Assembly: GCF_000021805.1 (NCBI RefSeq) | Contig: NC_011726.1 | Location: 3,008,097 to 3,072,096, forward strand | DNA length: 64,000 bases | DNA from: Rippkaea orientalis PCC 8801 | GTDB taxonomy: Bacteria > Cyanobacteriota > Cyanobacteriia > Cyanobacteriales > Microcystaceae | Direction: 5' to 3' | Part shown: positions 19,853 to 28,979 of the stretch, piece by piece | Numbering within the stretch: the stretch's first letter is position 1 | Layout: each line of letters begins with the position of its first letter | Notes under the pieces: model-generated | Told to the model about the DNA's origin: nothing | What the model saw: only the letters and a program-made list of their open reading frames with translations | Databases searched by the model: none | Translations under genes and position numbers: made by a program

Positions 19853-22800
19853 ATGTTCCAAGAAACTGATTACATAATTCATGATAAATGTCCGTTTTGC
19901 CAATCGAGAGATCTTGATAAATATAAGCAAAGAGCCGATCAGTTATGGGTTTTACTTTGCCATAATTGCCGCTTAGGATTTGTGGAAAAGTATCCAAAAA
20001 ACTTGGCACAATGGTATGACTTAGAATACTATGAAAAGTCTACTGGGCAGGCAAATTCAGGCATTGGCTATGATAATTATCAAGACGTTGCTTATGATTA
20101 TTTTCTTTGGGCGATCGCATTAGTGGCTTTAACGAAAACCAAAGGATCTTTGTTTGATTTGGGCTGTAGTAATGGCTTATTTCTTGATTTAGCTAAAAGT
20201 TATGGGTGTACCGATCTTGGGGGTGTTGAGTTAACCCCTGAATATGCAGAAATTGCTCAGCAAAAAGGTTACTCTGTTTATAACCAAAGTTTCCTTGATA
20301 TTCAATTCGATGCTAATCAAAAATATGATATAGTAACAGCTTGGGCTGTCTTAGAACACATCCCTGAACTCAACGAAACCTTAGCAAAAATCAAATCGAT
20401 TCTCAAACCCGAAGGACTGTTATTTTTTGAGGTTCCTTGTATTGTATTCGATGAAAGGGATGATTATTGGCTCAATTCATCTTTAGAACATATTTATTAC
20501 TTTACTGAAGAAAGTTTTAAAACCATTCTGAAACGCCATTTCAATAACTGTTATATAGGGGGCGTTTTTTCCCTAGATGGGTATGGTGCAAGTCTAGCGG
20601 GGTTTGTCAGTAATTCTCCTGAGAAAACCATCGACTATCAACCGATTAATGATTACTTGAAGTCGATGACAAGAGTTGATTTATCGACTTTAAGCGAGGT
20701 CGAAATTATTTGTTATTTTATCATTCACTTCAGATATACGCAGAATATTGAAGCTTGCAAAACCATTGTTGATTACTTGAGTCAAAAAGAAACTAATAGT
20801 GATCAAGCAGTTAGTTTAAACCTATATTATTGGTCTTATCTTGCTTCTAATTTTCTGAAAGCTCATTTAGACAATCAGAACTATATCGAAGCAAAAGACT
20901 ACTTTTTAGAACAGATTAGTGGACTTGAATCTAACCTAGAAAACCATCAGTTATCCATTAAAACGTTACAACAACAATTAGCAGAAGAAGTAGCAGAAGA
21001 AGCCGCTAATTATCGTAAGCTTTATCAAGAACTGATTCGCAGTAATAACCAATTAGAACAAGTCAATCATGACTTAGCACAAACCCAAGAACAACTTCAT
21101 CAAACTCAAGGAGAACTTCATCACACCCAAGAACAACTCCATCACAAGCAAGGAGAACTGGTTCAAACCCAAGAACAACTCTATGAGAAGTATCATCAAA
21201 TTGATCAAATTACCCATGAAAGAAACTATTGGAAATCTCGTGTAGAAGCCATAGAAACAAGCAAGTTCTGGAAACTCAGAGATCAATGGTTTAAAGTCAG
21301 AAGTCTCGTAGGAGCTAGGAATGAAAATCTATCTTTCTTGCAGTCTTTAGTAACTCCATTACCCCCTGAACAAAGCAACAAACAAGAGTTATTGCTTGAT
21401 AATAATTTAGCTTTAGAAGAGAGTGAAAGTAGTCCCATTGAAGTGATGACTCAAGAAGAATTAGAACCCATTCAAGAAACTCCAGTTCAAAGGATGACTC
21501 AAGAAAAATGGGATCAAAATCTTCCCTTAGTGAGTGTAATTATTCCTTGTTATAATTATGGCCAATATCTAGAGGAAGCCATCGACTCAGTTTTGCAGCA
21601 GACTTTCCAAAATTTTGAGATTATTGTGGTTGATGATGGGTCAACCGATTCCAAAACCCAAGAGGTATTAGATAATCTCAATAAACCAAAAACTACCCTG
21701 ATTCGACAAAAGAATCAAGGCGTTGCGATCGCGCGAAATGAAGGCATTTTTCAGGCTAAAGGGAAATACATCTGTTGTCTAGACGCTGATGATAAACTCA
21801 AACCAGCCTATCTAGAGAAATGTTTGATTAAACTCGAAACCGAAAATTTAGATATTTGCTACACTTGGATTCAAGAATTTGAGGAAAGTGATCTTGTCTG
21901 GAAAACGGCTTCTTTTGAGTTAAGCAAATTACTCGAAGAAAACTGTCTTGAAGTATCGGCTGTTTTTCGCCGTGATATCTGGGAAAAAGTTGGCGGATAT
22001 GACCCCCAAATGGCTTACGAAGATTGGGATCTTTGGATTACAATGGCTAAGATGGGAGCCATTGGTGATGTTATCCCAGAACCCCTATTTTTGTATCGGA
22101 AACATGGGATATCCAAGCACGATCTTGACTTCAGTAACCATGAAGAAATCAAGCAAAAAATTGAGACTAAACACCAAAAATTATACCAAGAACCCGACCG
22201 TGTTCGTGCCATTGAACAAGCTAAACCTAAATATGGCGTTCAGGATGGCTATAAAAACCTCCTAATTCAGTCAGAAAATTCCCCTAATGAAAAACGCAAA
22301 ACCTTACTTTATGCCCTTCCCTTTACCGTTATGGGGGGTGTAGATACAGTATTGTTAACGTTGATGAAAAATTTCAAACAACAGGGGTTTGATATTTATG
22401 TTTTAACGACCCTAAGACCCCTAACTCCCAAAGAAGATACGACGGAAAGATACGAAGAAATTGTCGATGGAATTTATCACTTTCCCAACTTATTAACGGA
22501 GGATAAGTGGCCAGAACTGGTTAATTACTTGATTGAATCTAAGCAAATTGATCTGGTTTTAATGGCCGGTTCGAGTTACTTTTATTCCCTAATTCCAGAC
22601 CTGAAGGATCGCTATCCTAATCTGAAAATTGTCGATCAACTTTACAACGAATATGGTCACATTGCCAATAATCGGAAATACGCGGATTATATTGATCTCA
22701 ATATTGTCGAAAATGAACGGGTTAAAACTTGTTTATTAGATGAGTATGAGGAGAAACCTGAAAAAATTTCTCTGATTACTAACGGGGTCGATATTAACCA

Positions 22801-23386
22801 TTTCAATCCTGATTTCATTGAAGCTTCAAACTTACCCTCCTTAGTCATTCCTCCCGAAAAGTTTGTCATTTCCTATATTGGTCGTTTCTCAGAGGAGAAA
22901 TGTCCAGAGGTCTTTGTAGAAATCGTTAATCACTTTAAAAATGACCACAGACTGTGCTTTATTATGGCAGGGTACGGACCCATGGAAGACCAAATTAAAG
23001 ACCAGATTAAAACCTATGGGTTAGAGTTCCGGATTCACTTTCCGGGGATTGTGGAAACCAAACCCTATTTAGCTATCACTGACTTGATGATTCTGCCCTC
23101 AAAAATTGATGGCCGTCCTAATATTGTGCTAGAAAGTTTAGCGATGGGCATCCCTGTAATTGCCTCAGCCATTGGGGGACTACCCCAGATTATTCAAGAC
23201 GGTGACAATGGCTTTCTGTGTGATCCCGATAATACAGAGGAATTTATCGAGAAAATTGAAAAAATTACTTCAGATACCAACTTGTATCAACAAATGAAGC
23301 AAAACGCGAGAAAATATGCTGTTAAGTCCTTGGATATGGCAGTTATGAAAACCCAGTATCTGGAGTTGATTAATCGTCTTATTTAA
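19853..23386 (+). CDS. Multidomain methyltransferase / GT2 / GT4 glycan-assembly enzyme
   Basis: This 1177-residue protein has several catalytic modules. A small cysteine-pair module (CPFCQSRD...LCHNCRLGF, residues about 14-42) precedes a SAM methyltransferase (FDLGCSNGLFLDLA near residue 100). A glutamine-rich heptad coiled coil covers about residues 357-463. A GT2 domain begins near residue 557 (LPLVSVIIPCYNYG, VVDDGSTD, DADDKLKP). A GT4 domain covers about 814-1177 (YIGRFSEEKCPEVF, ILPSKIDGRPNIVLES). It can thus couple methylation and two sugar transfers on one growing glycan (inference). It is cytosolic and followed by another methyltransferase gene. Confidence 0.85.
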   Translation: MFQETDYIIHDKCPFCQSRDLDKYKQRADQLWVLLCHNCRLGFVEKYPKNLAQWYDLEYYEKSTGQANSGIGYDNYQDVAYDYFLWAIALVALTKTKGSLFDLGCSNGLFLDLAKSYGCTDLGGVELTPEYAEIAQQKGYSVYNQSFLDIQFDANQKYDIVTAWAVLEHIPELNETLAKIKSILKPEGLLFFEVPCIVFDERDDYWLNSSLEHIYYFTEESFKTILKRHFNNCYIGGVFSLDGYGASLAGFVSNSPEKTIDYQPINDYLKSMTRVDLSTLSEVEIICYFIIHFRYTQNIEACKTIVDYLSQKETNSDQAVSLNLYYWSYLASNFLKAHLDNQNYIEAKDYFLEQISGLESNLENHQLSIKTLQQQLAEEVAEEAANYRKLYQELIRSNNQLEQVNHDLAQTQEQLHQTQGELHHTQEQLHHKQGELVQTQEQLYEKYHQIDQITHERNYWKSRVEAIETSKFWKLRDQWFKVRSLVGARNENLSFLQSLVTPLPPEQSNKQELLLDNNLALEESESSPIEVMTQEELEPIQETPVQRMTQEKWDQNLPLVSVIIPCYNYGQYLEEAIDSVLQQTFQNFEIIVVDDGSTDSKTQEVLDNLNKPKTTLIRQKNQGVAIARNEGIFQAKGKYICCLDADDKLKPAYLEKCLIKLETENLDICYTWIQEFEESDLVWKTASFELSKLLEENCLEVSAVFRRDIWEKVGGYDPQMAYEDWDLWITMAKMGAIGDVIPEPLFLYRKHGISKHDLDFSNHEEIKQKIETKHQKLYQEPDRVRAIEQAKPKYGVQDGYKNLLIQSENSPNEKRKTLLYALPFTVMGGVDTVLLTLMKNFKQQGFDIYVLTTLRPLTPKEDTTERYEEIVDGIYHFPNLLTEDKWPELVNYLIESKQIDLVLMAGSSYFYSLIPDLKDRYPNLKIVDQLYNEYGHIANNRKYADYIDLNIVENERVKTCLLDEYEEKPEKISLITNGVDINHFNPDFIEASNLPSLVIPPEKFVISYIGRFSEEKCPEVFVEIVNHFKNDHRLCFIMAGYGPMEDQIKDQIKTYGLEFRIHFPGIVETKPYLAITDLMILPSKIDGRPNIVLESLAMGIPVIASAIGGLPQIIQDGDNGFLCDPDNTEEFIEKIEKITSDTNLYQQMKQNARKYAVKSLDMAVMKTQYLELINRLI

Positions 23387-23433
23387 GAGAGAATCCCTAA
23401 TTATCCGTTGTTTATCGCCCAAGGAAAAACCCC

Positions 23434-24342
23434 ATGAATAGTACTGATTTCTTAGCGTTTATTGAGTCACAAATCGAGGAACACCCTGAACTGGTGGAAA
23501 CCCTCAAGGTGGCCGCCCACAAAGCATCACCGGAAACCGTTGCGCTGTTGGATTATCCCATTATCTTAAAACGCAGATGGGATGGAAGTAACCCCCATCG
23601 ACAACTTCAAGATCTATTTAATCAACAACGAGATATTTATAAAGCGTACCTAGAGTCATTTTTACCCCTTGCCAGTTACTTTGCGGATATTGAAGATCAG
23701 CCGGCCGACTACTACACATCGCCTAAACCCTGTTGGCTAAATGGTTGGCTACCGTCTCTTGATGGTATCTCGCTGTATTGCTTAATTGCCAATACCAAAC
23801 CTAAACTCTACATGGAGGTCGGTTCGGGTAATTCCACCAAGTTTGCCCACAAAGCCATTGTCGATCATGGACTGGACACCAAAATTATCTCCATTGATCC
23901 CTATCCTCGCGCAGAAATTGATAAAATTTGTAACGAAATCATCAGACAGCCCGTAGAAGAGGTGAATCTCGATGTGTTTAAACAACTAGAGGCCAATGAT
24001 ATTCTGTTCATCGATAACTCCCACCGAGTTTTTATGAACTCCGATGTTACCACGGTTTTCTTAGAAGTGATTCCCCAATTAGCGTCAGGCGTTTTAGTGG
24101 AGATACACGATATTTGTCTCCCCTATGACTACCCGCAAGATTGGATCAGTCGCTATTATTCGGAACAGTATTTATTGGCAGCGTACATCTTAGCTAAAGG
24201 AGAATTGTTTGACATTATTCTTCCGAATATGTTTATTAGCCATGAGCCCGAATTAATTAATGTGCTTCAACCCCTGAGGGAAACAGCAAAAATTCAACAC
24301 CTTCCCCAACATGGCTGTTCATTTTGGGTAAAGATGAAATAG
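23434..24342 (+). CDS. Class I SAM methyltransferase-like protein of the glycan cluster
   Basis: This 302-residue protein has a Rossmann-type methyltransferase core. YMEVGSGNSTKFAHKAI is the SAM-binding loop, IISIDPYPR the acidic strand, and DILFIDNSHRVF a later strand with a possible metal or substrate site (DNSH). VLVEIHDICLPYDYP is a further family landmark. It follows the multidomain glycosyltransferase by 47 bases on the same strand and probably modifies a sugar of the same glycan. The substrate is unknown. Confidence 0.7.
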   Translation: MNSTDFLAFIESQIEEHPELVETLKVAAHKASPETVALLDYPIILKRRWDGSNPHRQLQDLFNQQRDIYKAYLESFLPLASYFADIEDQPADYYTSPKPCWLNGWLPSLDGISLYCLIANTKPKLYMEVGSGNSTKFAHKAIVDHGLDTKIISIDPYPRAEIDKICNEIIRQPVEEVNLDVFKQLEANDILFIDNSHRVFMNSDVTTVFLEVIPQLASGVLVEIHDICLPYDYPQDWISRYYSEQYLLAAYILAKGELFDIILPNMFISHEPELINVLQPLRETAKIQHLPQHGCSFWVKMK

Positions 24343-24691
24343 TTTTCTCTATTTTATTGTAACCAATTGACGAATTAATCAATACAAAGAGCGATCTGTT
24401 GTTTAAGATTTGCTTTACAGATTGCCTATGAGGTTGATGGAACATTAATGATTGTTTAACAAGAAGAACTTGTAACAAATAATTGCATTTTCGTCTAAAA
24501 CATTTTTAAAGATACTATCTTGAAAGTATATGGTATTCTTAGTCATGAATTATTGTCAAAATTTTAGAACTATGCTAAAAAATAAGACAAAGCCGACCGA
24601 GCGATCTAAGCAGAGGAGAACCTCATCTCGTCTGTCCTGCGCTCAAGGTGTGCCAAGTCAAGTTTTTTAGTGTAAGGAGTGAACGACTATT
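24343..24691. promoter_or_regulatory. Long leader region upstream of the repeat-propeller gene
   Basis: This 349-base non-coding stretch holds a GC-richer segment at about 24594-24660, different from the AT-rich surroundings. It may be a structured 5' leader. AAGGAG at 24674-24679 lies 12 bases before the ATG at 24692. No promoter was identified with confidence. Confidence 0.35.
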
Positions 24692-26941
24692 ATGGCATTT
24701 CCAAGTTTAACTTTTCTTCAGAATGAGGGATTTACCGTCAGTGATGGCTACACTAGCCAAGACTCAACCCCCCGTCTCCTAGCCGATATTAACGCAGATG
24801 GTCTTGACGATATCGTCGGTTTTAGTGAGGATGCCGTTTATGTTTCCTACCAACTAGCTGATGGACTCTTCACCCAATACCGTGAGCTCACGTTTGGACA
24901 AGTTTCCAACTTCACGGGTCTCCAAGGCTATACTGACAACACTTACGTCCGCACCTTTGGCGATGTAGATGGGGATGGGGATGATGATCTACTGGCATTT
25001 ACCCCTACGGGAATTCAACTCTCAATCAATGCCGGGACTGACCTTACCACTGACTATCGCAATGACTCGGCTGTTGGGTTTCAGACAGCAGCAGGCGTGA
25101 CGATTACTGCTGCTGTTGATGGTACTAACTTTACTGATCCAGCCCAATGGACTAATCAAGATGAAACCCCTCGTTACTTCACCGACATTGATGGTGATGG
25201 GGATGCTGACTTGATTGGATTCGGTCTGGATAATACTTATTATGCCCTTGGGAATGGTGATGGTACTTTTGCCAGTGGTGAGGCCAGTGGCTTTTGGGAT
25301 GGTGCTGCTGACCAACCATTTTTCTCTGTTGATCAAGGCTGGACGAGCGACAATTCAACGCCTCGTCTTCTAGGAGATCTCAACGGAGATGGATGGGCTG
25401 ATATTATTGGTTTTGCTCAAGAGGGGATTGATTTTACTGCTTTTGGTGGTACTGCTGATGAGGGAGGGGTATTTGTTGCCCTATCCGAGCTAGATGGGAC
25501 TTTTGGTACTCCAACCCAACTTACCATAGGAGGAACCACTGACTTTTTTGAAGATGTCTGGTCTAGCCAAGATGAGACTCCCTTTTATCTCGTTGATATT
25601 GATAATAGTGGTGATCTTGATATCGTTGGCTTTGGTCCATCGTCCATTTTTTATGCCCTGGGAGATGGAGCAGGTGGTTTCGCTGCTTTTGTTGAGCTTG
25701 AGAGTGATGCCTTCACTGCTGCCAGTGGCTTTGGCAGTAACAACGAGACTCCTCGCTTTTTCACCGATCTCAACGGTGATACAATTGCAGATATTCTTGG
25801 CTTTGGTCAAAGTACAGTTTCAAGCTCTGAAAATGTCTTTGCTACGGACCCAACAATCGGCTTTGATGAGTCGACCACTACTACAATCGGTGCTCCTAGT
25901 GCCTTCACCATTAACGATGGCGGCTGGACGAGTCAAACCGAAACTACTCGCTTCTTAACCGATGTAGACGGGGATGGAGACGATGATATCCTAGGCTTTG
26001 GTCTAAACAACGTCTATATTTCAGTTAATGAAGGTGGAAGCTTTGTAGAACCAGTCTCCGTGACCATTACTGGAGCAACCGGCTTTACCAGTAGCAATGG
26101 CGGTTGGAGTGACCAAAATTTAGCGACTCGCCTCATCGGAGATGTCAATAACGATGGTCGGGCTGATATTATCGGCTTTGGCGGTGGCGGAACCGTTTTC
26201 CGCGCCTTAGGAACCGGTACTGGATTTGGTACTTCGAGCACCATCAGCTTCACTGGTGACACCACCTTCACCACTACCAATGGTTGGACAAGTCAAGATG
26301 AGACTCCTCGTTTCCTTGTCGATTTGAATAATGACGGCTTTGATGACTTAATCGGCTTCGGTGGTACCAGTGTCTTTGTTTCGATGAACAATGCCGGTAT
26401 TTTTGGTGCAGTGGAGCAGATTGAGATTGGTGGTGCCACTGGCTTTACCATTAATAACGGCGGTTGGGCGAGCCAAACTCAAACCCCTCGCCTCTTAGGA
26501 GATATTACCGGTGATGGCTTCGCTGACATTGTTGGTTTCGGAGGTGCCTCGGTCTTCGTTGCTGAAGGGGTCGGAGATGGTACCTTTGGTGATGCCACAG
26601 CTATTACCTTTGACGGTGGAACCCAGTTTACCATTGCTCAAGGGTGGGCAGACAACAATGTAACCCCTCGTGAATTAACCGATATTGATGGCGACGGTGC
26701 TCTTGATATTGTTGGGTTTGGTGGCAACTTTGTCTTTGCTTCGCTCAATGATGGAAGTGGAAATTTTGGAGCCGTGCAACAGCTAGACTTTGACGGACTC
26801 AGCCAATTCAACATTAACAATGGTGGTTGGGCAAATCAAGACACCACCCCACGCTTCTTTGGCGAAATCGACGGATCAGCCGGTAGTGAACTACTTGCTT
26901 TCGGTGGCAACTATATCTTTGGTGCAGATGTCACTGCCTAG
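24692..26941 (+). CDS. FG-GAP / VCBS repeat beta-propeller protein, 12 repeats
   Basis: This 749-residue protein consists almost entirely of about 12 repeats of some 60 residues. Each has the core W-x-S-Q-D-E-T-P-R-F-x-x-D-(I/L)-(N/D)-x-D-G-x-x-D-(I/L)-(I/V)-G-F-G, followed by a strand such as SVFVSMNNAG. The D-x-D-x-D-G loops are calcium-binding in FG-GAP/VCBS propellers. The PRF...D...DIVGFG pattern recalls the PVL-type lectin propeller. There is no signal peptide, so export, if any, would use another route. Its place next to glycan genes suggests a surface or carbohydrate-binding role (inference). A strong hairpin and a terminator follow. Confidence 0.8.
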   Translation: MAFPSLTFLQNEGFTVSDGYTSQDSTPRLLADINADGLDDIVGFSEDAVYVSYQLADGLFTQYRELTFGQVSNFTGLQGYTDNTYVRTFGDVDGDGDDDLLAFTPTGIQLSINAGTDLTTDYRNDSAVGFQTAAGVTITAAVDGTNFTDPAQWTNQDETPRYFTDIDGDGDADLIGFGLDNTYYALGNGDGTFASGEASGFWDGAADQPFFSVDQGWTSDNSTPRLLGDLNGDGWADIIGFAQEGIDFTAFGGTADEGGVFVALSELDGTFGTPTQLTIGGTTDFFEDVWSSQDETPFYLVDIDNSGDLDIVGFGPSSIFYALGDGAGGFAAFVELESDAFTAASGFGSNNETPRFFTDLNGDTIADILGFGQSTVSSSENVFATDPTIGFDESTTTTIGAPSAFTINDGGWTSQTETTRFLTDVDGDGDDDILGFGLNNVYISVNEGGSFVEPVSVTITGATGFTSSNGGWSDQNLATRLIGDVNNDGRADIIGFGGGGTVFRALGTGTGFGTSSTISFTGDTTFTTTNGWTSQDETPRFLVDLNNDGFDDLIGFGGTSVFVSMNNAGIFGAVEQIEIGGATGFTINNGGWASQTQTPRLLGDITGDGFADIVGFGGASVFVAEGVGDGTFGDATAITFDGGTQFTIAQGWADNNVTPRELTDIDGDGALDIVGFGGNFVFASLNDGSGNFGAVQQLDFDGLSQFNINNGGWANQDTTPRFFGEIDGSAGSELLAFGGNYIFGADVTA

Positions 26942-26951
26942 TCATTGCAAC

Positions 26952-26973
26952 AGGAAACAGGGAACTGTTTCCT
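26952..26973. other. Perfect hairpin after the propeller gene
   Basis: AGGAAACAG pairs with CTGTTTCCT over a 4-base loop, 11 bases after the stop codon. It lies just ahead of the stronger terminator and may protect the 3' end of the mRNA. Confidence 0.5.
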
Positions 26974-26988
26974 ACTAAGATTAATCAT

Positions 26989-27027
26989 AAAGGGTGGAGT
27001 AACTTCCACCCTTTTTCTGTTTTTTTA
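26989..27027 (+). terminator. Rho-independent terminator
   Basis: AAAGGGTGGA pairs with TCCACCCTTT around a short loop and is followed by a T-rich tail (CTTTTTCTG then seven T). This is a classical intrinsic terminator for the propeller gene. Confidence 0.85.
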
Positions 27028-27038
27028 ACGTTTATTGG

Positions 27039-27114
27039 GTAGGTTGGGTTGAGGAACGAAACCCAACAGGGATAAGCGTTTTGTTGGGTTTCACTCTCGT
27101 TCAACCCAACCTAC
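27039..27114. repeat. Palindromic dispersed repeat (GTAGGTTGGGTT type)
   Basis: The block begins GTAGGTTGGGTTGA and ends TTCAACCCAACCTAC, with internal inverted arms CGAAACCCAAC and GTTGGGTTTC. This nested palindrome resembles small non-coding dispersed elements common in cyanobacterial intergenic DNA. No coding potential. Confidence 0.7.
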
Positions 27115-27159
27115 GCAGTCTCTCATTATTTTTGAAAAATGGGATGATTTACGCCAATA

Positions 27160-27226
27160 TAGCCCCCTGCCTTCTGCCTCCTGCCCCCTGTCTTCTGCCT
27201 CCTGCCCCCTGCCCCCTGCCCCCTGC
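27160..27226. repeat. CTGCCCC / CTGCCTC heptamer tract
   Basis: About nine imperfect heptamers of the type CTGCCCC or CTGCCTT/CTC form a tandem array just beyond the cobD stop codon. It is a typical cyanobacterial short tandem repeat. Confidence 0.8.
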
Positions 27227-28281
27227 TATATTTGCTCCAATGCCTCTAATAGTCTTTCATTTTCTGTATCAGTCCTAACCGCAATACGAAAATAGCGATC
27301 GCCTAATTCTGGAAAACTCAAACAGTCACGGATTAAAATTTGATGCTTTTGCAATAATTCTTGTTGTAATTGAAGACTAGAAATAGCTGTTTTAACTAAT
27401 AAAAAGTTGGCTGAACTTTTGAAGGGTTGCAGTCCTTGAAGATGAGATAATCCTTCAAATAAAGCGTTACGGGTAGGGGTTAACCATTGCCAGGTTTGTT
27501 GTTGAAATTCTTGGTCTTTAATCACGATCTCTCCGATTCTAGCCGCTAAACTATTGACTGACCAAGGATCGCGCCAACCTTGCCATTGTTCAAGACGAGA
27601 GGGATGGGCGATCGCATAGCCTAACCGTAGTCCAGGGATACTATAAAATTTCGTCAGCGATCGCAGAACCACCAAGTTAGGATAATCAGATACCAGAGCA
27701 ATTAAGCTTTGTTCCGCATCAGGGGCTAAAAAATCCATAAAAGCTTCATCTATCACCACCAGAGCGAATTTTTCCAACAACGGTAACAGGGTTTCTCTAG
27801 AAAAGAGTTTTCCCGTGGGATTATGGGGATTATTGATGATTATTCCGCTAGATTGGGGATTAATCGGGGTTAGGGTTAAAGTACCGGGATCGTCGTCCCA
27901 AGGAAAGGGATAGGATGTTACCTGTGCCCCGAAGCTGCGTAAAGCACGCCAGTAGTCCCTAAAAGCAGGAACAAGGAGATAGGTTGTCTGGTATTGCGCC
28001 AATTCCCGTCCAGCCCAAGTTAATAACTCTGCTGCACCATTTCCGGGGATAATCCAGTCAGGTGAGATGTGATGATAGTCAGCGAGCGATCGACGCAGTT
28101 GCCGATAGTCGGGGTCAGGATAGTGAGTAATTTGACTAATAGCATCGCTTAGGACTGCCATTACCCCTTGAGGAGGACCTAAAGGGTTAATACTGGCAGA
28201 AAAATCTAAAATAGACGAAATTGGACAGCTTACTTGACTTGCTGCCCAAACGATGTTGCCGCCATGGATGGGTTGTGTCAT
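27226..28281 (-). CDS. cobD: CobD-type threonine-phosphate decarboxylase (HisC-like PLP enzyme)
   Basis: This protein of about 351 residues is a fold-type I PLP enzyme. It decarboxylates L-threonine O-3-phosphate to the aminopropanol phosphate arm of cobalamin or pseudocobalamin. The start MTQPIHGGNIVWAA at 28281 is the family's usual N-terminus; a TTG 39 bases further up is in frame but untypical. The PLP lysine is in SLTKFYSIPGLRLGY. DFSASINPLGPP and NNPHNPTGK are further landmarks. HisC is the main alternative, but HGGN plus SASINPLG favours CobD. It starts 17 bases after the HU gene ends. Confidence 0.85.
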   Translation of the reverse strand: MTQPIHGGNIVWAASQVSCPISSILDFSASINPLGPPQGVMAVLSDAISQITHYPDPDYRQLRRSLADYHHISPDWIIPGNGAAELLTWAGRELAQYQTTYLLVPAFRDYWRALRSFGAQVTSYPFPWDDDPGTLTLTPINPQSSGIIINNPHNPTGKLFSRETLLPLLEKFALVVIDEAFMDFLAPDAEQSLIALVSDYPNLVVLRSLTKFYSIPGLRLGYAIAHPSRLEQWQGWRDPWSVNSLAARIGEIVIKDQEFQQQTWQWLTPTRNALFEGLSHLQGLQPFKSSANFLLVKTAISSLQLQQELLQKHQILIRDCLSFPELGDRYFRIAVRTDTENERLLEALEQI

Positions 28282-28297
28282 CCTAGACAGATAACGT

Positions 28298-28585
28298 CTA
28301 TTCCTCTCCTTTAGAGGCAACTTTGGTTTTAAATTGTTTTCCAGCAGAAAAGGCGGGAACTTTTGTCGCTGGAATCACCATTTTTTCGTTGGTTTTTGGG
28401 TTCCGACCTTCACGGGCTTTGCGATCGCGGGCTTCAAAAGAACCAAAACCGACTAAGGTAACTTTATCCTCTGAAGAGACAGCTTCCATAATGGTTTCAA
28501 TCGTCGCACTAATAACCGCTTCTGCCTGTTTTTTAGGAACTTGGGCTCTTTCGGCTACTGCATCAATTAATTCGCCTTTATTCAT
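28298..28585 (-). CDS. hup: HU family DNA-binding protein
   Basis: HU is a histone-like dimer that bends DNA and organises the nucleoid. At 95 residues it has the expected length. MNKGELIDAVAERAQ forms the helical body. GFGSFEARDRKAREGRNPKT carries the beta-arm start with the conserved GFGSF and RNP motifs. The arm ends in IPATKVPAFSAGK. AAGGAGAT lies just upstream of the ATG. It is followed by cobD on the same strand. Confidence 0.97.
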   Translation of the reverse strand: MNKGELIDAVAERAQVPKKQAEAVISATIETIMEAVSSEDKVTLVGFGSFEARDRKAREGRNPKTNEKMVIPATKVPAFSAGKQFKTKVASKGEE

Positions 28586-28979
28586 GCGATAATCTCCTTT
28601 TATGTTGAATTTGATGGGTTTTCAAGGATAATTTCTCCTGTGACACTCGTTCCAGGAAGAAATACTTAATGAACAACTCTGACGAAAGTGTTCTTGAGTC
28701 AGTCGTTCCAATCCTGATAGGCTAAATGTTTCACTGCATTATTTTAAGCCCAAATTGTTAATTTTGGGATCGCTGAAACCTTTAATTTCTCTAGATTTTG
28801 TCGCTTTTTTTGGGAGTTTGTTCCCTTGGGAAAGACTGGAAAGTGAGGAAAGTACAAAGCATGAGGAATCTGGGAGCAGTGAGGAGTACGGCTAGTTTAT
28901 AGGCCTTTTTAGGGTAATGTTGCTTTTATTTCATCAAAAATTGCTGCAAACTGAAGTTCACTGTAAAGTTCAAGTATCG
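28586..28979. promoter_or_regulatory. HU upstream region
   Basis: This 394-base gap lies between the HU start (minus strand) and the antiporter stop codon. It must contain the HU promoter, but no boxes stand out. No gene or strong hairpin was recognised. Confidence 0.35.
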
